From positions 1-34,929 of the forward strand of contig NZ_JAMOHZ010000014.1 in assembly GCF_024448715.1 (NCBI RefSeq): 34,929 bases of DNA. Reading direction: 5' to 3'. Below are positions 1 to 8,880 of this stretch, one piece after another; positions within the stretch are counted from its first letter, which is position 1; each line of letters starts with the position of its first letter. Both the position numbers and the translations under genes were made by a program. A model generated the notes under the pieces. It had not been told where the DNA came from, searched no databases, and worked only from the letters and a program-made list of their open reading frames with translations. This DNA comes from Stutzerimonas stutzeri (GTDB lineage: Bacteria; Pseudomonadota; Gammaproteobacteria; Pseudomonadales; Pseudomonadaceae).

Positions 1-116
1 TGCTCGCTACGTTTTCACGCAGCCTGGTAACCCGGCTTTTGCACCAACCGTGAACGCTTTGCATCGACCCGACCACTGCCGCACCATTACCGATTGCCGA
101 ACCACGAGAGCCTGCC

Positions 117-797
117 ATGATCGCTTCACTGCCCTGGTCCGAGATCGACACTGTCCTGTTGGACATGGACGGCACTCTGCTGGACCTGCACTTCGATAAC
201 CATTTCTGGCTCGAATTCCTGCCGCAGCGCTATGCCGAACTGCACGGCATCAGTCGTGCCATGGCCGAAATGGAGCTGATTCCGCTGTTCGCTGAGCACG
301 AGGGCAAGCTCACCTGGTACTGCCTGGATCATTGGACCCGCGAGCTGAACCTGCCGATCCGCGAGATGAAGCGCGAGCTCGCCGACCTGATTGCCTTACG
401 CCCGGCGGCGGACGAATTCCTCGCCGCCCTGCGCCAAGCCGGTAAATGTGTGGTCCTAATCACCAATGCCCACCGCGACTCCCTGTCGCTGAAGCTCGAA
501 CGCATCGAACTGGCACCCTGGTTTGACCGTCTGATCAGCTCACATGACTACGGCTTTCCCAAGGAGCAGGCGCAATTCTGGTACGCGTTGCAAGCCGACC
601 TGGATTTCGATCCCGCCACCTCGCTGTTCATCGACGACAGCCTGCCGGTCTTGCGCAGCGCCCGCGGTTTCGGCGTCGCGCATCTCTTGGCCATCAGCGA
701 ACCGGATAGCCGTCGTGGGCAAAAAAACACTGAAGAATTCTCCGCCGTCGACGATTACCTAGAGTTGATTCGCAGCCTGCAGGGTTACGCGGGCTGA
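117..797 (+). CDS. yrfG: HAD-family GMP/IMP nucleotidase YrfG
   Basis: A 226-residue haloacid dehalogenase-type phosphatase. Motif I is DMDGTLLD, with the nucleophile and acid/base at D16 and D18. Motif II is the VVLITNAH strand, the motif III lysine sits in FPKEQAQFW, and motif IV is LFIDDSLPVL. A helical cap lies between motifs I and II (about residues 30-95). The family dephosphorylates GMP and IMP in the cytosol, as a housekeeping nucleotide phosphatase. In related genomes the gene sits close to nudE and cysQ, which would lie outside the left edge here. The ATG at 117 is the only sensible start; its Shine-Dalgarno (GAGAGCC) is weak. The assignment to YrfG rather than a generic HAD phosphatase rests on overall sequence resemblance and position. 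Confidence 0.85.
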   Translation: MIASLPWSEIDTVLLDMDGTLLDLHFDNHFWLEFLPQRYAELHGISRAMAEMELIPLFAEHEGKLTWYCLDHWTRELNLPIREMKRELADLIALRPAADEFLAALRQAGKCVVLITNAHRDSLSLKLERIELAPWFDRLISSHDYGFPKEQAQFWYALQADLDFDPATSLFIDDSLPVLRSARGFGVAHLLAISEPDSRRGQKNTEEFSAVDDYLELIRSLQGYAG

Positions 798-929
798 ACG
801 CAGGCATGCCGCTGGTCTGTTTGATTGCGTAAAACCATGCTCGCCCGAGAGCGGAGTTAGCCGCTCGGTAACATACGAGGTGACGACAACAACGACACGG
901 CCCAGCCCTGGCTGCGCCATACCGGGCAG

Positions 930-3089
930 ATGAATGCCCCTCAAGCCCGACGCATACCTAATGACCCACCGCGCATCGATGGACGACATATGGCAGTAGA
1001 TCCAGAACTCTGGCCGCACGACAGCAGCGAAATGAGTGGCCGCATCCGTCGCCACGACTGGAGCACAACGCCGCTGGGCCCGATCGATAACTGGCCGGTC
1101 TCGCTGCGGGTTCTGGTCGCCACTCTGCTCGAAGCGCCACTACCGATGTGCGTGCTCTGGGATGACAGTGGCGTGCAGTTGTACAACGACGCCCACGCGG
1201 CACTGATTGAAGGTCGCCACCCCGCCGCGCTCGGTGCTCCGGTCGCCTCCACTTGGGGTGACATCTGGGCGGCGCTGATCGACGCGTGCAACGGCGATAA
1301 ACGTAGCCAAGCATGTCTGCTACGCAACCAAAGCCTGCCTGGAAATGGCGAGTCTGACGACGTCTGGTTCGATCTGGCTCTCAGCCCCATCCGCGACGGC
1401 CAGAGGATCGCCGGGCAGCTGTTGTGCATGCGTAATAGCGAAGAGGAGGCGCTACGCCGCAGCGAAGCGAAGATCCGCATGATCACCGACGCCTTGCCGG
1501 TGCTCATCGGCTACGTCGACCGGGACGAGCGCTATCGCTTTAACAACCGCCACTATGAAACCTGGTTCGGTCATTCCCCTGGCTCCATTTATGGCAAGCA
1601 CTTGAAAGACGTGGTCGGCGAGCGCGCCTACAACGAGCGCCGCGAACGGATCAAGGCCGCCCTCGCCGGTGAAGAAGCCATCTTCGAAGCGTCCATGCCC
1701 CACCGCGACGGTGAGCTGCGCCGAGCTTGGATGCATTACCTGCCGCACCATGACGGCGGAGGAAAAGTGGAAGGTTTCTTTGTCCTGACCCAGGACGTTA
1801 CCGAGCGCTGGCGCGCCGAGCAGGCGTTGCGCGAACTCAACGAGACACTGGAAAGCCGCGTGCAAGAACGCACCACTGCGCTGGCCGAGGTCTACGAGCG
1901 GCTGCTCAAGGAAATGGCCAGCCGCGAACAAGCTCAGGAGGCCCTGCGCCAAGCGCAAAAGATGGAAGCGGTCGGTCAGCTCACAGGTGGCATCGCCCAC
2001 GACTTCAACAACATGCTCACCGGCATAATCGGCGGGCTGGACCTGATCCAGCGTTACAACCAGACCGGCCGTCACGCCGAAACCCAGCGCTTCATCGATG
2101 CCGCCGCCACCTCGGCCAACCGCGCCGCGGCGCTCACCCACCGCCTGCTCGCGTTTGCCCGGCGCCAGCCGCTGAACCTCAAGCGGGTTGATCTGAATGC
2201 GATGGTCGAGTCGATGCGCGACCTGATGGTGCGCACCCTTGGCAGCCATATTCTGGTCGACGCCCAGTTGCAGCCGGACCTGTGGGCCGCCAACAGCGAC
2301 GAAAACCAACTGGAGAGCGCGCTGCTCAATTTGGTGATCAACGCTCGCGATGCCATGCCCGACGGCGGCAGTCTGTATATCGCCACCGCCAATGTGCAGC
2401 TGTTGCGTAAGTCGGAAGTGGGCGAACTGGCGCCGGGCCGTTACGTCACTCTCAGCGTGATCGACAGCGGCTGCGGCATGACGCCCAAGGTGCTGGCCGC
2501 TGCGTTCGAGCCGTTCTTCACGACCAAACCGATCGGCCAAGGCACTGGACTCGGGCTATCGATGATTTACGGCTTCGCCCGCCAGGCCGGCGGCCATGTG
2601 CAGATCCGCAGCGAACCCGGTAAAGGCACCGAGGTCACGCTATATCTTCCGGCGCACCACGCACTGCCGATACCAGCGGCGACCAGCAGCCCGGCGGAGC
2701 AGCCGCCACAGGCTTTGCAAGGCGAAACCGTGCTGGTAGTCGAAGACGACCCGGCCGTGCGACAACTGGTGTTGGACGTTTTGAGCATGCTCGGCTATCA
2801 AGCCCTGGAGGCAGCCGAGGCCAACGCCGCCGTGAAAATTCTGGAAAGCAGCGAACGCATCGACCTTCTGGTTTCAGATGTCGGTCTACCGGGGATGAAC
2901 GGTCGGCAGCTGGCGGATATCGCCCGTCAGCATCGCCCCGGACTGGGCGTGCTGTTCATGACCGGCTACGCCGAACAAGCGGCTAGCAGCGGATTTCTCG
3001 AGGCGGGCATGGACATGATCAGCAAACCGTTCGCTATCGACCACCTGGCCACGCGGGTGCGTGAAATGCTGGCCAGTAACGCATCGTGA
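930..3089 (+). CDS. Soluble hybrid sensor histidine kinase (PAS-PAS-HisKA-HATPase-REC)
   Basis: A 719-residue hybrid kinase without obvious membrane segments, so probably cytosolic. An N-terminal PAS/GAF-like sensor region (about 30-175) is followed by a PAS domain (about 185-295) and a coiled coil (about 300-345). The HisKA box is GGIAHDFNN with the phospho-accepting H357. The ATPase domain shows an N box NLVINARDAM (about 467-476), DSGCGM (from 512) and GTGLGLSMIYG. A C-terminal receiver domain (about 598-715) starts at VLVVEDD and has the phospho-acceptor D650 in LLVSDVGLPG. The HDFNN type of kinase usually passes phosphate to its own receiver or to a separate partner; no partner regulator is adjacent. 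The start is uncertain: ATG 930 has no clear ribosome site, while ATG 990 is preceded by GGA at a suitable distance. The ligand is not visible from sequence. Confidence 0.85.
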   Translation: MNAPQARRIPNDPPRIDGRHMAVDPELWPHDSSEMSGRIRRHDWSTTPLGPIDNWPVSLRVLVATLLEAPLPMCVLWDDSGVQLYNDAHAALIEGRHPAALGAPVASTWGDIWAALIDACNGDKRSQACLLRNQSLPGNGESDDVWFDLALSPIRDGQRIAGQLLCMRNSEEEALRRSEAKIRMITDALPVLIGYVDRDERYRFNNRHYETWFGHSPGSIYGKHLKDVVGERAYNERRERIKAALAGEEAIFEASMPHRDGELRRAWMHYLPHHDGGGKVEGFFVLTQDVTERWRAEQALRELNETLESRVQERTTALAEVYERLLKEMASREQAQEALRQAQKMEAVGQLTGGIAHDFNNMLTGIIGGLDLIQRYNQTGRHAETQRFIDAAATSANRAAALTHRLLAFARRQPLNLKRVDLNAMVESMRDLMVRTLGSHILVDAQLQPDLWAANSDENQLESALLNLVINARDAMPDGGSLYIATANVQLLRKSEVGELAPGRYVTLSVIDSGCGMTPKVLAAAFEPFFTTKPIGQGTGLGLSMIYGFARQAGGHVQIRSEPGKGTEVTLYLPAHHALPIPAATSSPAEQPPQALQGETVLVVEDDPAVRQLVLDVLSMLGYQALEAAEANAAVKILESSERIDLLVSDVGLPGMNGRQLADIARQHRPGLGVLFMTGYAEQAASSGFLEAGMDMISKPFAIDHLATRVREMLASNAS

Positions 3090-3216
3090 TGATGAAAGTC
3101 GCTGAAACGGCCGTGACTACGCAGGCGCGATACGCGTTGAAAAACCTGCCTGAGCCGCGCACAGTCAGCCGGTCGGCACAAAAACCCGTTCGTACGATCA
3201 ACCATCGAGCTTGTCC

Positions 3217-4062
3217 ATGAACGCCCCACGCCGCCCCATTGCGTCCCCGGATAGCAGCGCGCCGGCTGATGCCAGCCAGCGCTATCACTTCCAGGCTATT
3301 GGCGAGACACGGCAAGAGCCGGTCGAGCTGGCCGAGGAATGCGCCCTGGCCATTGCCTATAACGGCATCAGCCAGGCGGTGATGATGGTTTCGCCGGCCG
3401 ACTTCGAAGATTTCGTGGTGGGCTTCAGCCTTGGCAGCGGCATCGTCGAAGAAGCCAGCGATATTTACGACATCCATATCAGCGGCACCGGCAGCGGCCG
3501 GCAGGCCGACGTGGAGATCGCCAGTCGCGCCTTCTGGAAACTCAAGGAGCAGCGTCGCCAGCTACCCGGCAATGCCAGCTGCGGCCTATGCGGCGTAGAG
3601 GCGCTGGAGCAGGCACTGCCGCAGCTGCAGGTAATGCCAGTCGCGCCGTTGCCTCCGGCCCATTGGCTGAACGATCTGCGCCAGCGCATCGCCGAATACC
3701 AGCCCCTCGGGCGAACCTGCGGTGCGGTGCACGCCGCCCTGTTCATGGATGCGCAGGGCGAAATCCTCCTGGGCCGCGAGGACATTGGCCGGCACAACGC
3801 GCTGGACAAGCTGATCGGTGCACTCAGCCGCGCCGGTCATGACGTCGCGGGCGGCGTCGCGGTGGTCACCAGCCGCTGCAGCCTGGAGCTGATCCATAAG
3901 GTTCAGCGCGCCGGCATTCCCACCCTGGTCAGCTTTTCATCGCCGACCGGCCTGGCAGCGCAGTGGGCACAGCTACACAACATCAACCTGATCCACATTC
4001 CCCACCGCAGCCCGCCGAGGGTCTACAGCCCGGCGGCCGGTACGGCCGAGGACCAGCGGTGA
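3217..4062 (+). CDS. fdhD: FdhD, sulfurtransferase for formate dehydrogenase
   Basis: A protein of about 281 residues that moves sulfur from the cysteine desulfurase IscS to the molybdenum bis-MGD cofactor, a step needed for formate dehydrogenase activity. The signature is CGLCG with cysteines at 122 and 125, equivalent to the two essential cysteines of E. coli FdhD. The GREDIGRHNALDKLIG stretch and the ending IHIPHR are also typical. The ATG at 3217 is preferred; a TTG six bases upstream is in frame. Neither has a strong ribosome site. The stop codon overlaps the GTG start of the downstream molybdoenzyme gene by four bases, which strongly suggests co-translation and that this FdhD serves that enzyme. 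Confidence 0.93.
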   Translation: MNAPRRPIASPDSSAPADASQRYHFQAIGETRQEPVELAEECALAIAYNGISQAVMMVSPADFEDFVVGFSLGSGIVEEASDIYDIHISGTGSGRQADVEIASRAFWKLKEQRRQLPGNASCGLCGVEALEQALPQLQVMPVAPLPPAHWLNDLRQRIAEYQPLGRTCGAVHAALFMDAQGEILLGREDIGRHNALDKLIGALSRAGHDVAGGVAVVTSRCSLELIHKVQRAGIPTLVSFSSPTGLAAQWAQLHNINLIHIPHRSPPRVYSPAAGTAEDQR

Positions 4063-6401
4063 GTCTGCAGCCCGAAAAGCCGCGCTATCGGCCCTATACC
4101 GGCGCCGCCGCCGGCTGGGGCGCGCTGCGCAGCGTCGCGTATTCCTGGCTCGACAGTAAGCAGCCGCTGAAGAATCTGCGCGCGCTGCTGAAGACAAACC
4201 AGAACGGCGGTTTCGACTGCCCCGGTTGTGCCTGGGGCGATTCGCCGGAAGATGGCGCGGTGAAGTTTTGCGAGAACGGCGCCAAGGCAGTGAATTGGGA
4301 AGCCACTACCCGCCGCGTCGACGCCAGCTTTTTTGCACTCTACAGCGTCAGCCAGCTTCGCGAGCAGAGCGATTACTGGCTCGAATACCAAGGCCGGCTC
4401 ACCGAGCCGATGCGCTACGACGCGGCCAGCGACCACTACCGACCGATCGGCTGGGACGAGGCGTACGCGCTGATTGCCAAACACCTCAATGCCTTGGATA
4501 ACCCCGACCAAGCCGAGTTCTATACATCCGGGCGCACCAGCAATGAGGCGGCGTTTCTCTATCAGCTTTTCGTCCGCGCCTATGGCAGCAACAACTTTCC
4601 CGATTGCTCGAACATGTGCCACGAAGCTAGCGGCGTCGCCCTTGGCGAAAGCATTGGCGTTGGCAAGGGCAGCGTTACCTTTGAGGATTTCGCTCAGGCT
4701 GATGCGATTTTCATCCTTGGCCAGAACCCCGGCACCAATCACCCACGCATGCTCGAACCGCTGCGCGAGGCGGTCGCCCGGGGTGCCCAGGTGGTCTGTT
4801 TCAATCCGTTGAAGGAGCGCGGTCTCGAGCGCTTCCAGCATCCGCAGCACGCGCTGGAAATGCTCGCCAACGGCTCCGCTCCGCTGAATACGGCGTTCTT
4901 CCGCCCGGCTCTGGGCGGCGATATGGCGGCCATGCGCGGCATCGCCAAGCTGCTGTTGTTCTGGGAGCGCGAAGCCCAGTCCAAAGGCGAGCCATCGGTG
5001 TTCGATCACGCCTTCATCGAACAGCACACCATCGGCCTGGACAGCTATCTGGCAATGCTGGACGCCACCAGTTGGGAAGACATCGAGCAGCAATCGGACC
5101 TTGATCTGGTCCAGCTCGAACAGGCGGCGCGAATCTACCGCAACGCCGAGCGGGTTATCGTCTGCTGGGCCATGGGCATCACCCAGCATCGCCACTCGGT
5201 TGCGACCATTCAGGAAATCACCAACCTGCAGCTGCTGCGCGGCAACCTCGGCAAGCCCGGCGCTGGCCTGTGCCCGGTGCGTGGCCACAGCAATGTGCAG
5301 GGCGACCGCACCATGGGCATCAACGAGCGCCCGCCGGTGGCGCTACTCGATGCGCTGGAAAATCGCTTCGCTTTTCAAGTGCCGCGCCAATCCGGCCACA
5401 ACGTGGTGGAGGCGATCGAAGCGATGCTGGAAGGCCGCTCGAAGGTCTTCATCGGGCTGGGCGGCAATTTCGCCCAGGCCACTCCGGACAGCCCGCGCGT
5501 ACATCAGGCATTGCAGCAATGCGCGTTGACCGTGCAGATCAGTACCAAGCTCAACCGCAGCCATCTGACCGCCGGCCGCGACGCGCTGATCTTGCCGTGC
5601 CTCGGCCGCACCGACATCGACCGTCAGGCCAGCGGCCCGCAGGCGGTTACCGTGGAAGATTCGTTCAGCATGATCCACGCGTCCCATGGCCAGCTGGAAC
5701 CACTCTCGCCGCTGATGCGCTCGGAGCCGGCTATCGTTGCCGGCATCGCCAAGGCCACGCTCGGCATGCATCCGCTGGATTGGGAAGCGCTGATTGCCGA
5801 CTACGCGAGCATCCGCCGGTTGATCGCCGATACCATTCCCGGTTTCGCCGATTTCAACCAACGTCTGCTGTCGCCGGGTGGCTTTCACTTGAACAACCCA
5901 GCCGCGTCACGGCTCTGGAACACCGCCAGCGGGCGCGCGAGCTTCATGGCCAGTCCGCTGCCGGAGAGCTTGCTCGACGAAGCGGTACGCAGCACCGGCG
6001 AGCTGCCGGACCTGACACTGCAGACGCTGCGTTCGCATGATCAGTACAACACCACCATCTACGGCCTCGACGACCGCTATCGCGGCGTTCGCGGCCAGCG
6101 CCGGGTAATCTTCGTCAACCCGGTCGATATCCGTCGGCTGGGCTTCGAACCTGGACAGCAGGTCGATATCCAGTCCCTATGGAATGATGGTATCGAGCGC
6201 AAGGTGGAGGGCTTCACTCTGCTCGCCTTCGATATTCCACCGGGCCAGGCGGCCGCCTATTACCCGGAAACCAACCCACTGGTACCGCTGACCAGTGTCG
6301 GTATCGGCAGCCACACGCCGACATCCAAGTCCGTCGCCATTCGCCTGTACGCCGCGCAGGAAAATCCGTTGGTCGCAGGCACTCTCACAACCGCAAAATA
6401 A
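4059..6401 (+). CDS. FdhF/YdeP-family molybdopterin oxidoreductase (formate dehydrogenase alpha-like)
   Basis: A 780-residue cytosolic molybdenum enzyme of the FdhF/YdeP type; there is no signal peptide. I place the start at GTG 4059: it overlaps the fdhD stop as GTGA, has GAGG upstream, and gives the usual N-terminus SLQPEKPRYRPY. An open frame upstream of this merely runs through fdhD. Cysteines at 54 and 57 (CPGC) and 71 replace the regular four-cysteine iron-sulfur pattern of classic formate dehydrogenases. SNMCHEASG holds C187, aligning by eye with the cysteine/selenocysteine molybdenum ligand position. The body is the molybdopterin oxidoreductase fold, and the last 130 residues form the dinucleotide-binding domain, ending with PGQAAAYYPETNPLVP. 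True substrate is unproven; YdeP homologues are often called formate dehydrogenase-like and linked to acid resistance. Confidence 0.88.
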   Translation: MSLQPEKPRYRPYTGAAAGWGALRSVAYSWLDSKQPLKNLRALLKTNQNGGFDCPGCAWGDSPEDGAVKFCENGAKAVNWEATTRRVDASFFALYSVSQLREQSDYWLEYQGRLTEPMRYDAASDHYRPIGWDEAYALIAKHLNALDNPDQAEFYTSGRTSNEAAFLYQLFVRAYGSNNFPDCSNMCHEASGVALGESIGVGKGSVTFEDFAQADAIFILGQNPGTNHPRMLEPLREAVARGAQVVCFNPLKERGLERFQHPQHALEMLANGSAPLNTAFFRPALGGDMAAMRGIAKLLLFWEREAQSKGEPSVFDHAFIEQHTIGLDSYLAMLDATSWEDIEQQSDLDLVQLEQAARIYRNAERVIVCWAMGITQHRHSVATIQEITNLQLLRGNLGKPGAGLCPVRGHSNVQGDRTMGINERPPVALLDALENRFAFQVPRQSGHNVVEAIEAMLEGRSKVFIGLGGNFAQATPDSPRVHQALQQCALTVQISTKLNRSHLTAGRDALILPCLGRTDIDRQASGPQAVTVEDSFSMIHASHGQLEPLSPLMRSEPAIVAGIAKATLGMHPLDWEALIADYASIRRLIADTIPGFADFNQRLLSPGGFHLNNPAASRLWNTASGRASFMASPLPESLLDEAVRSTGELPDLTLQTLRSHDQYNTTIYGLDDRYRGVRGQRRVIFVNPVDIRRLGFEPGQQVDIQSLWNDGIERKVEGFTLLAFDIPPGQAAAYYPETNPLVPLTSVGIGSHTPTSKSVAIRLYAAQENPLVAGTLTTAK

Positions 6402-6575
6402 AGGCGCCTGATAGCGCCAGATGAAGGGAGCTAGGACCGCTTCGGTTGTTTCCAGTTCCCACGCCAAATCAAATACTTATGAGAAGTGAAAGGCATCACA
6501 CCTTTTATCGGCAAATACTTGCGCAAGCTTGGTCGGCACGTGAGGATCGCGGCGCCATCCATTAGAGGTTTCGCC

Positions 6576-7037
6576 ATGAAGTATTCCTCCATTCTGCTGT
6601 TGTCCGCGAGCCTGCTCAGCAGCGCCGCATTTGCCGGAAGCAACACCGAAGCGGCCGTTGGCGGCGCACTGGGCGGAGCACTCGGCTCAGTGGTCGGTGA
6701 ACACCTCGGCGGCTCGACAGGTGCAACCATCGGTGCCGGAGTCGGTGGTGCGGCTGGTGGCATGGTTGGTGCGGATAAGCGCAGCCGTACCGAGGCCGCA
6801 ATCGGCGGCGGTCTTGGCGCGGCAGGCGGCAACGTTATCGGCCAGCGCGTCGGTGGCAGCACGGGCGGCCTGATCGGCGCAGCGGTAGGTGGCGGCGCCG
6901 GTGGGGCGATCGGCAATGAGTACGGCGACGATGATGACTACGATCGCCGTGATCGCCGCTACCGAGACGACCACCGCCATGGCCACCCTGGCAAAGCCAA
7001 GGGGCATTACAAGCACAAACACAAGCATCACGACTGA
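6576..7037 (+). CDS. Exported glycine-zipper protein with a His/Lys-rich tail
   Basis: A 153-residue secreted or envelope protein. The ATG at 6576 follows AGAGG at good spacing; an upstream in-frame ATG at 6486 would bury the signal peptide and is rejected. Residues 1-20 form a signal peptide with cleavage likely after AFA. Residues 22-120 are repeats of the glycine-zipper type (GGALGGALGSVVGEHLGG, then two similar blocks), which in known families pack as membrane-associated helices. The tail first carries acidic YGDDDDYD, then RDRRYRDDHRHGHPG, and ends KGHYKHKHKHHD, a possible metal or polyanion binding segment. Function is not known. It is flanked by the formate dehydrogenase-like gene and the convergent thioesterase gene. 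Confidence 0.8.
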   Translation: MKYSSILLLSASLLSSAAFAGSNTEAAVGGALGGALGSVVGEHLGGSTGATIGAGVGGAAGGMVGADKRSRTEAAIGGGLGAAGGNVIGQRVGGSTGGLIGAAVGGGAGGAIGNEYGDDDDYDRRDRRYRDDHRHGHPGKAKGHYKHKHKHHD

Positions 7038-7101
7038 TTCTGCTGTGCCGTAGCGGTGGATTACACGGCCAATCAATTGCTAAGGCAGCAATAAGCAGGC
7101 T

Positions 7102-7118
7102 CCGCCCTACCCGGGCGG
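7102..7118. terminator. Possible hairpin between convergent genes
   Basis: CCGCCC and GGGCGG are separated by five bases in the gap between the glycine-zipper gene and the convergent thioesterase gene. There is no T tract on either side, so it is at best a weak or factor-assisted terminator, and may be a decayed repeat. Confidence 0.3.
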
Positions 7119-7148
7119 GGCGATCACCAAGACGTTGCGGGGCGACGT

Positions 7149-7592
7149 TTACTCGGCCATTACCAACAGCGCCTCAAGCGCTTGGCGCAAACCACTCGGG
7201 ATCGGCGTCGGCCGGTTGCTGGCGCGATCCACGAATACATGGACGAAGCGCCCCGCCGCGCAGGCCTGTGATTCCCCAGCCTTGAAGATCGCCAGCTCAT
7301 ACTGCACCGAGCTGTTGCCGAGCTTGCCAACCCGCAAGCCGACTTCCAAGGCATCCGGAAAAGCGATGGACGCGAAGTAATCGCATGAGGAACTGACCAC
7401 GAAGCCCACCACGTCGCCTTCGTGGATATCCAGCCCGCCGTGCTCGATCAGATAGACATTCACTGCGCTGTCGAAATAGCTGTAATAGACGACGTTATTC
7501 ACGTGGCCATAGATGTCGTTGTCGTGCCAGCGCGTGGTGACAGGCTGAAAGCGGCGGTAGTCAGCGCGCAGATGCTGCGGTTGTTCGGCCAT
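7149..7592 (-). CDS. Hotdog-fold acyl-CoA thioesterase (4HBT/YbgC type)
   Basis: A 147-residue cytosolic thioesterase that hydrolyses acyl-CoA thioesters. The 4HBT signature HDNDIYGHVNN (residues 23-33) contains the catalytic aspartate D26 and the Y28/H30 positions of the family. The start is ATG 7592: AAGGA precedes it by seven bases. A longer frame from 7631 has no such site. It is the last gene of the minus-strand cluster 3-hydroxyacyl-CoA dehydrogenase, acyl-CoA dehydrogenase, Fe-alcohol dehydrogenase, thioesterase, and follows the alcohol dehydrogenase stop by 57 bases. In that setting it likely releases or recycles CoA from an intermediate of the pathway. Chain-length preference cannot be read from sequence. 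Confidence 0.88.
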   Translation of the reverse strand: MAEQPQHLRADYRRFQPVTTRWHDNDIYGHVNNVVYYSYFDSAVNVYLIEHGGLDIHEGDVVGFVVSSSCDYFASIAFPDALEVGLRVGKLGNSSVQYELAIFKAGESQACAAGRFVHVFVDRASNRPTPIPSGLRQALEALLVMAE

Positions 7593-7649
7593 TGGAAAGT
7601 CCTTGAAGGCAGGCCGGCGCGTCGCGTTCAACGCAATGCGCCGGAGGGA

Positions 7650-8813
7650 TCAGTAGGCGGCGCGATAGATGGCCAACGCATCGGCCTCGGTGACTTCGCG
7701 CGGGTTGTTCACCAGCAGCCGCTGCTGTTGCATGGCCTCCTTGGCCAGTTGCGGCAGCATCGCCTCTGGCACGCCGGCGTCGCGCAGGCGATTCGGCAGG
7801 CCCATGCGCCCGCAGAGCTGGTCCATCTCTTCGATCAACTGATCGGCAAAGGTCGTTGGATCATCGCTACGTAACCGCTCGCCAAGGACGATCGGCGCCA
7901 GCTCGCCGTAATGGGTAGTCGCCGCACTGACGTTGAAGCGCAACACGTGCGGTAGCACCAGCGCGTTGGACAAGCCGTGCGGGATATGGAAGTTGCCACC
8001 CAGCGGATAGGCCAGCGCATGCACCGCCGCTACCGGCGCGTTGGCGAACGCCTGGCCGGCGAGGCAGGCGCCGAGCAGCATCGCCTGACGCGCCTCGCGA
8101 TTGCTGCCGTTGTGCACCGCTTCGTGGAGGTTGGCCGAGAGCAGGCGCAGCGCTTCGCGAGCCAGCAGGTCGGACAACGGATTCTTTTTCAGCGCGCTGG
8201 TGTAGGCCTCGATGGCATGCACCATCGCGTCGATGCCGGTCGCGGCGGTTACCGCTGGAGGCAAGCCGACTGTGAGATCGGCATCGAGCAGCGCCAGGTC
8301 CGGCAGCAGCAACGTCGACACCACACCCATCTTGGTGGTTTCGCCTGTAGTGATGATGGCGATTTGCGTAACTTCCGAGCCGGTGCCAGCGGTGGTCGGC
8401 ACCTGGATCAGCGGCAGGCGTTGGCCCTTGGCGTTGCCCACGCCGTAGATGTCCTGCAGCGATTGACCGTTGTTCGGGTGGGCCAGCAGCGCGACGAGCT
8501 TGGCGACGTCCATCGAGCTGCCGCCGCCAAAGCCGATGACCAGATCCGCTTTCGCCGCTCTGGCCTGCTCCACCGCAGCAAGCACGATATCTTCCGGCGG
8601 GTCGGCCACGACCTGATCGTAGACGGCAACTTGCAGGCCTTCAGGCTCGAAGCCCGGCAGCACCTCGCTGAGCAGGCCGAAACGGGTGATACCGGGATCG
8701 GTCACCACCAGCACCGAACGTGCGCCCCGCTCCTTACAAATATTGGCCAGACGCCGCGACGAGCCAGGCTCGCAGATCAACTGGGCGGTTGTGGAGAAGC
8801 TGAACGGATGCAT
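7650..8813 (-). CDS. Iron-containing (group III) alcohol dehydrogenase
   Basis: A 387-residue NAD(P)-dependent, metal-containing alcohol dehydrogenase. The nucleotide-binding motif is GGGSSMD at 96-102. The metal ligands by comparison with E. coli FucO are D195 and H199 (in GIDAMVHAIEAYTS), H265 and H279 (in HIPHGLSNA); all four are present. The chosen start, ATG 8813, has AGGAGG five bases upstream. An in-frame GTG at 8831 has its own GGAGG nine bases upstream and would add six residues, so both starts may be used. The gene lies in the fatty-acid-type catabolic cluster but is separated from the upstream acyl-CoA dehydrogenase gene by about 220 bases holding a REP pair, so it may have its own promoter. 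The alcohol or aldehyde substrate is unknown. Confidence 0.92.
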   Translation of the reverse strand: MHPFSFSTTAQLICEPGSSRRLANICKERGARSVLVVTDPGITRFGLLSEVLPGFEPEGLQVAVYDQVVADPPEDIVLAAVEQARAAKADLVIGFGGGSSMDVAKLVALLAHPNNGQSLQDIYGVGNAKGQRLPLIQVPTTAGTGSEVTQIAIITTGETTKMGVVSTLLLPDLALLDADLTVGLPPAVTAATGIDAMVHAIEAYTSALKKNPLSDLLAREALRLLSANLHEAVHNGSNREARQAMLLGACLAGQAFANAPVAAVHALAYPLGGNFHIPHGLSNALVLPHVLRFNVSAATTHYGELAPIVLGERLRSDDPTTFADQLIEEMDQLCGRMGLPNRLRDAGVPEAMLPQLAKEAMQQQRLLVNNPREVTEADALAIYRAAY

Positions 8814-8880
8814 CGGTGCCTCCTGATTCACGAAAGAATTCCTCCTTGCGAAGGATCTGGGTTGGAACCCCTAAAAAAGC

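Noticed and set aside
1..116. A possible minus-strand gene start at the left edge (ATG complement at 62-64)
   Set aside because: Only 21 codons are visible; they match no expected neighbour such as nudE and have no ribosome site.
3963..4058. An upstream GTG start for the molybdoenzyme
   Set aside because: It would overlap fdhD by 100 bases with a non-family N-terminus; GTG 4059 has a ribosome site and the usual N-terminal sequence.
4023..5288. A 421-codon open frame antisense to the molybdoenzyme gene
   Set aside because: GC-rich codon bias leaves long antisense frames open; the plus-strand protein has clear family motifs and the antisense one has none.
6403..6418. GGCGC / GCGCC hairpin just after the molybdoenzyme stop
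   Set aside because: Only five pairs and no T tract; not convincing as a terminator.
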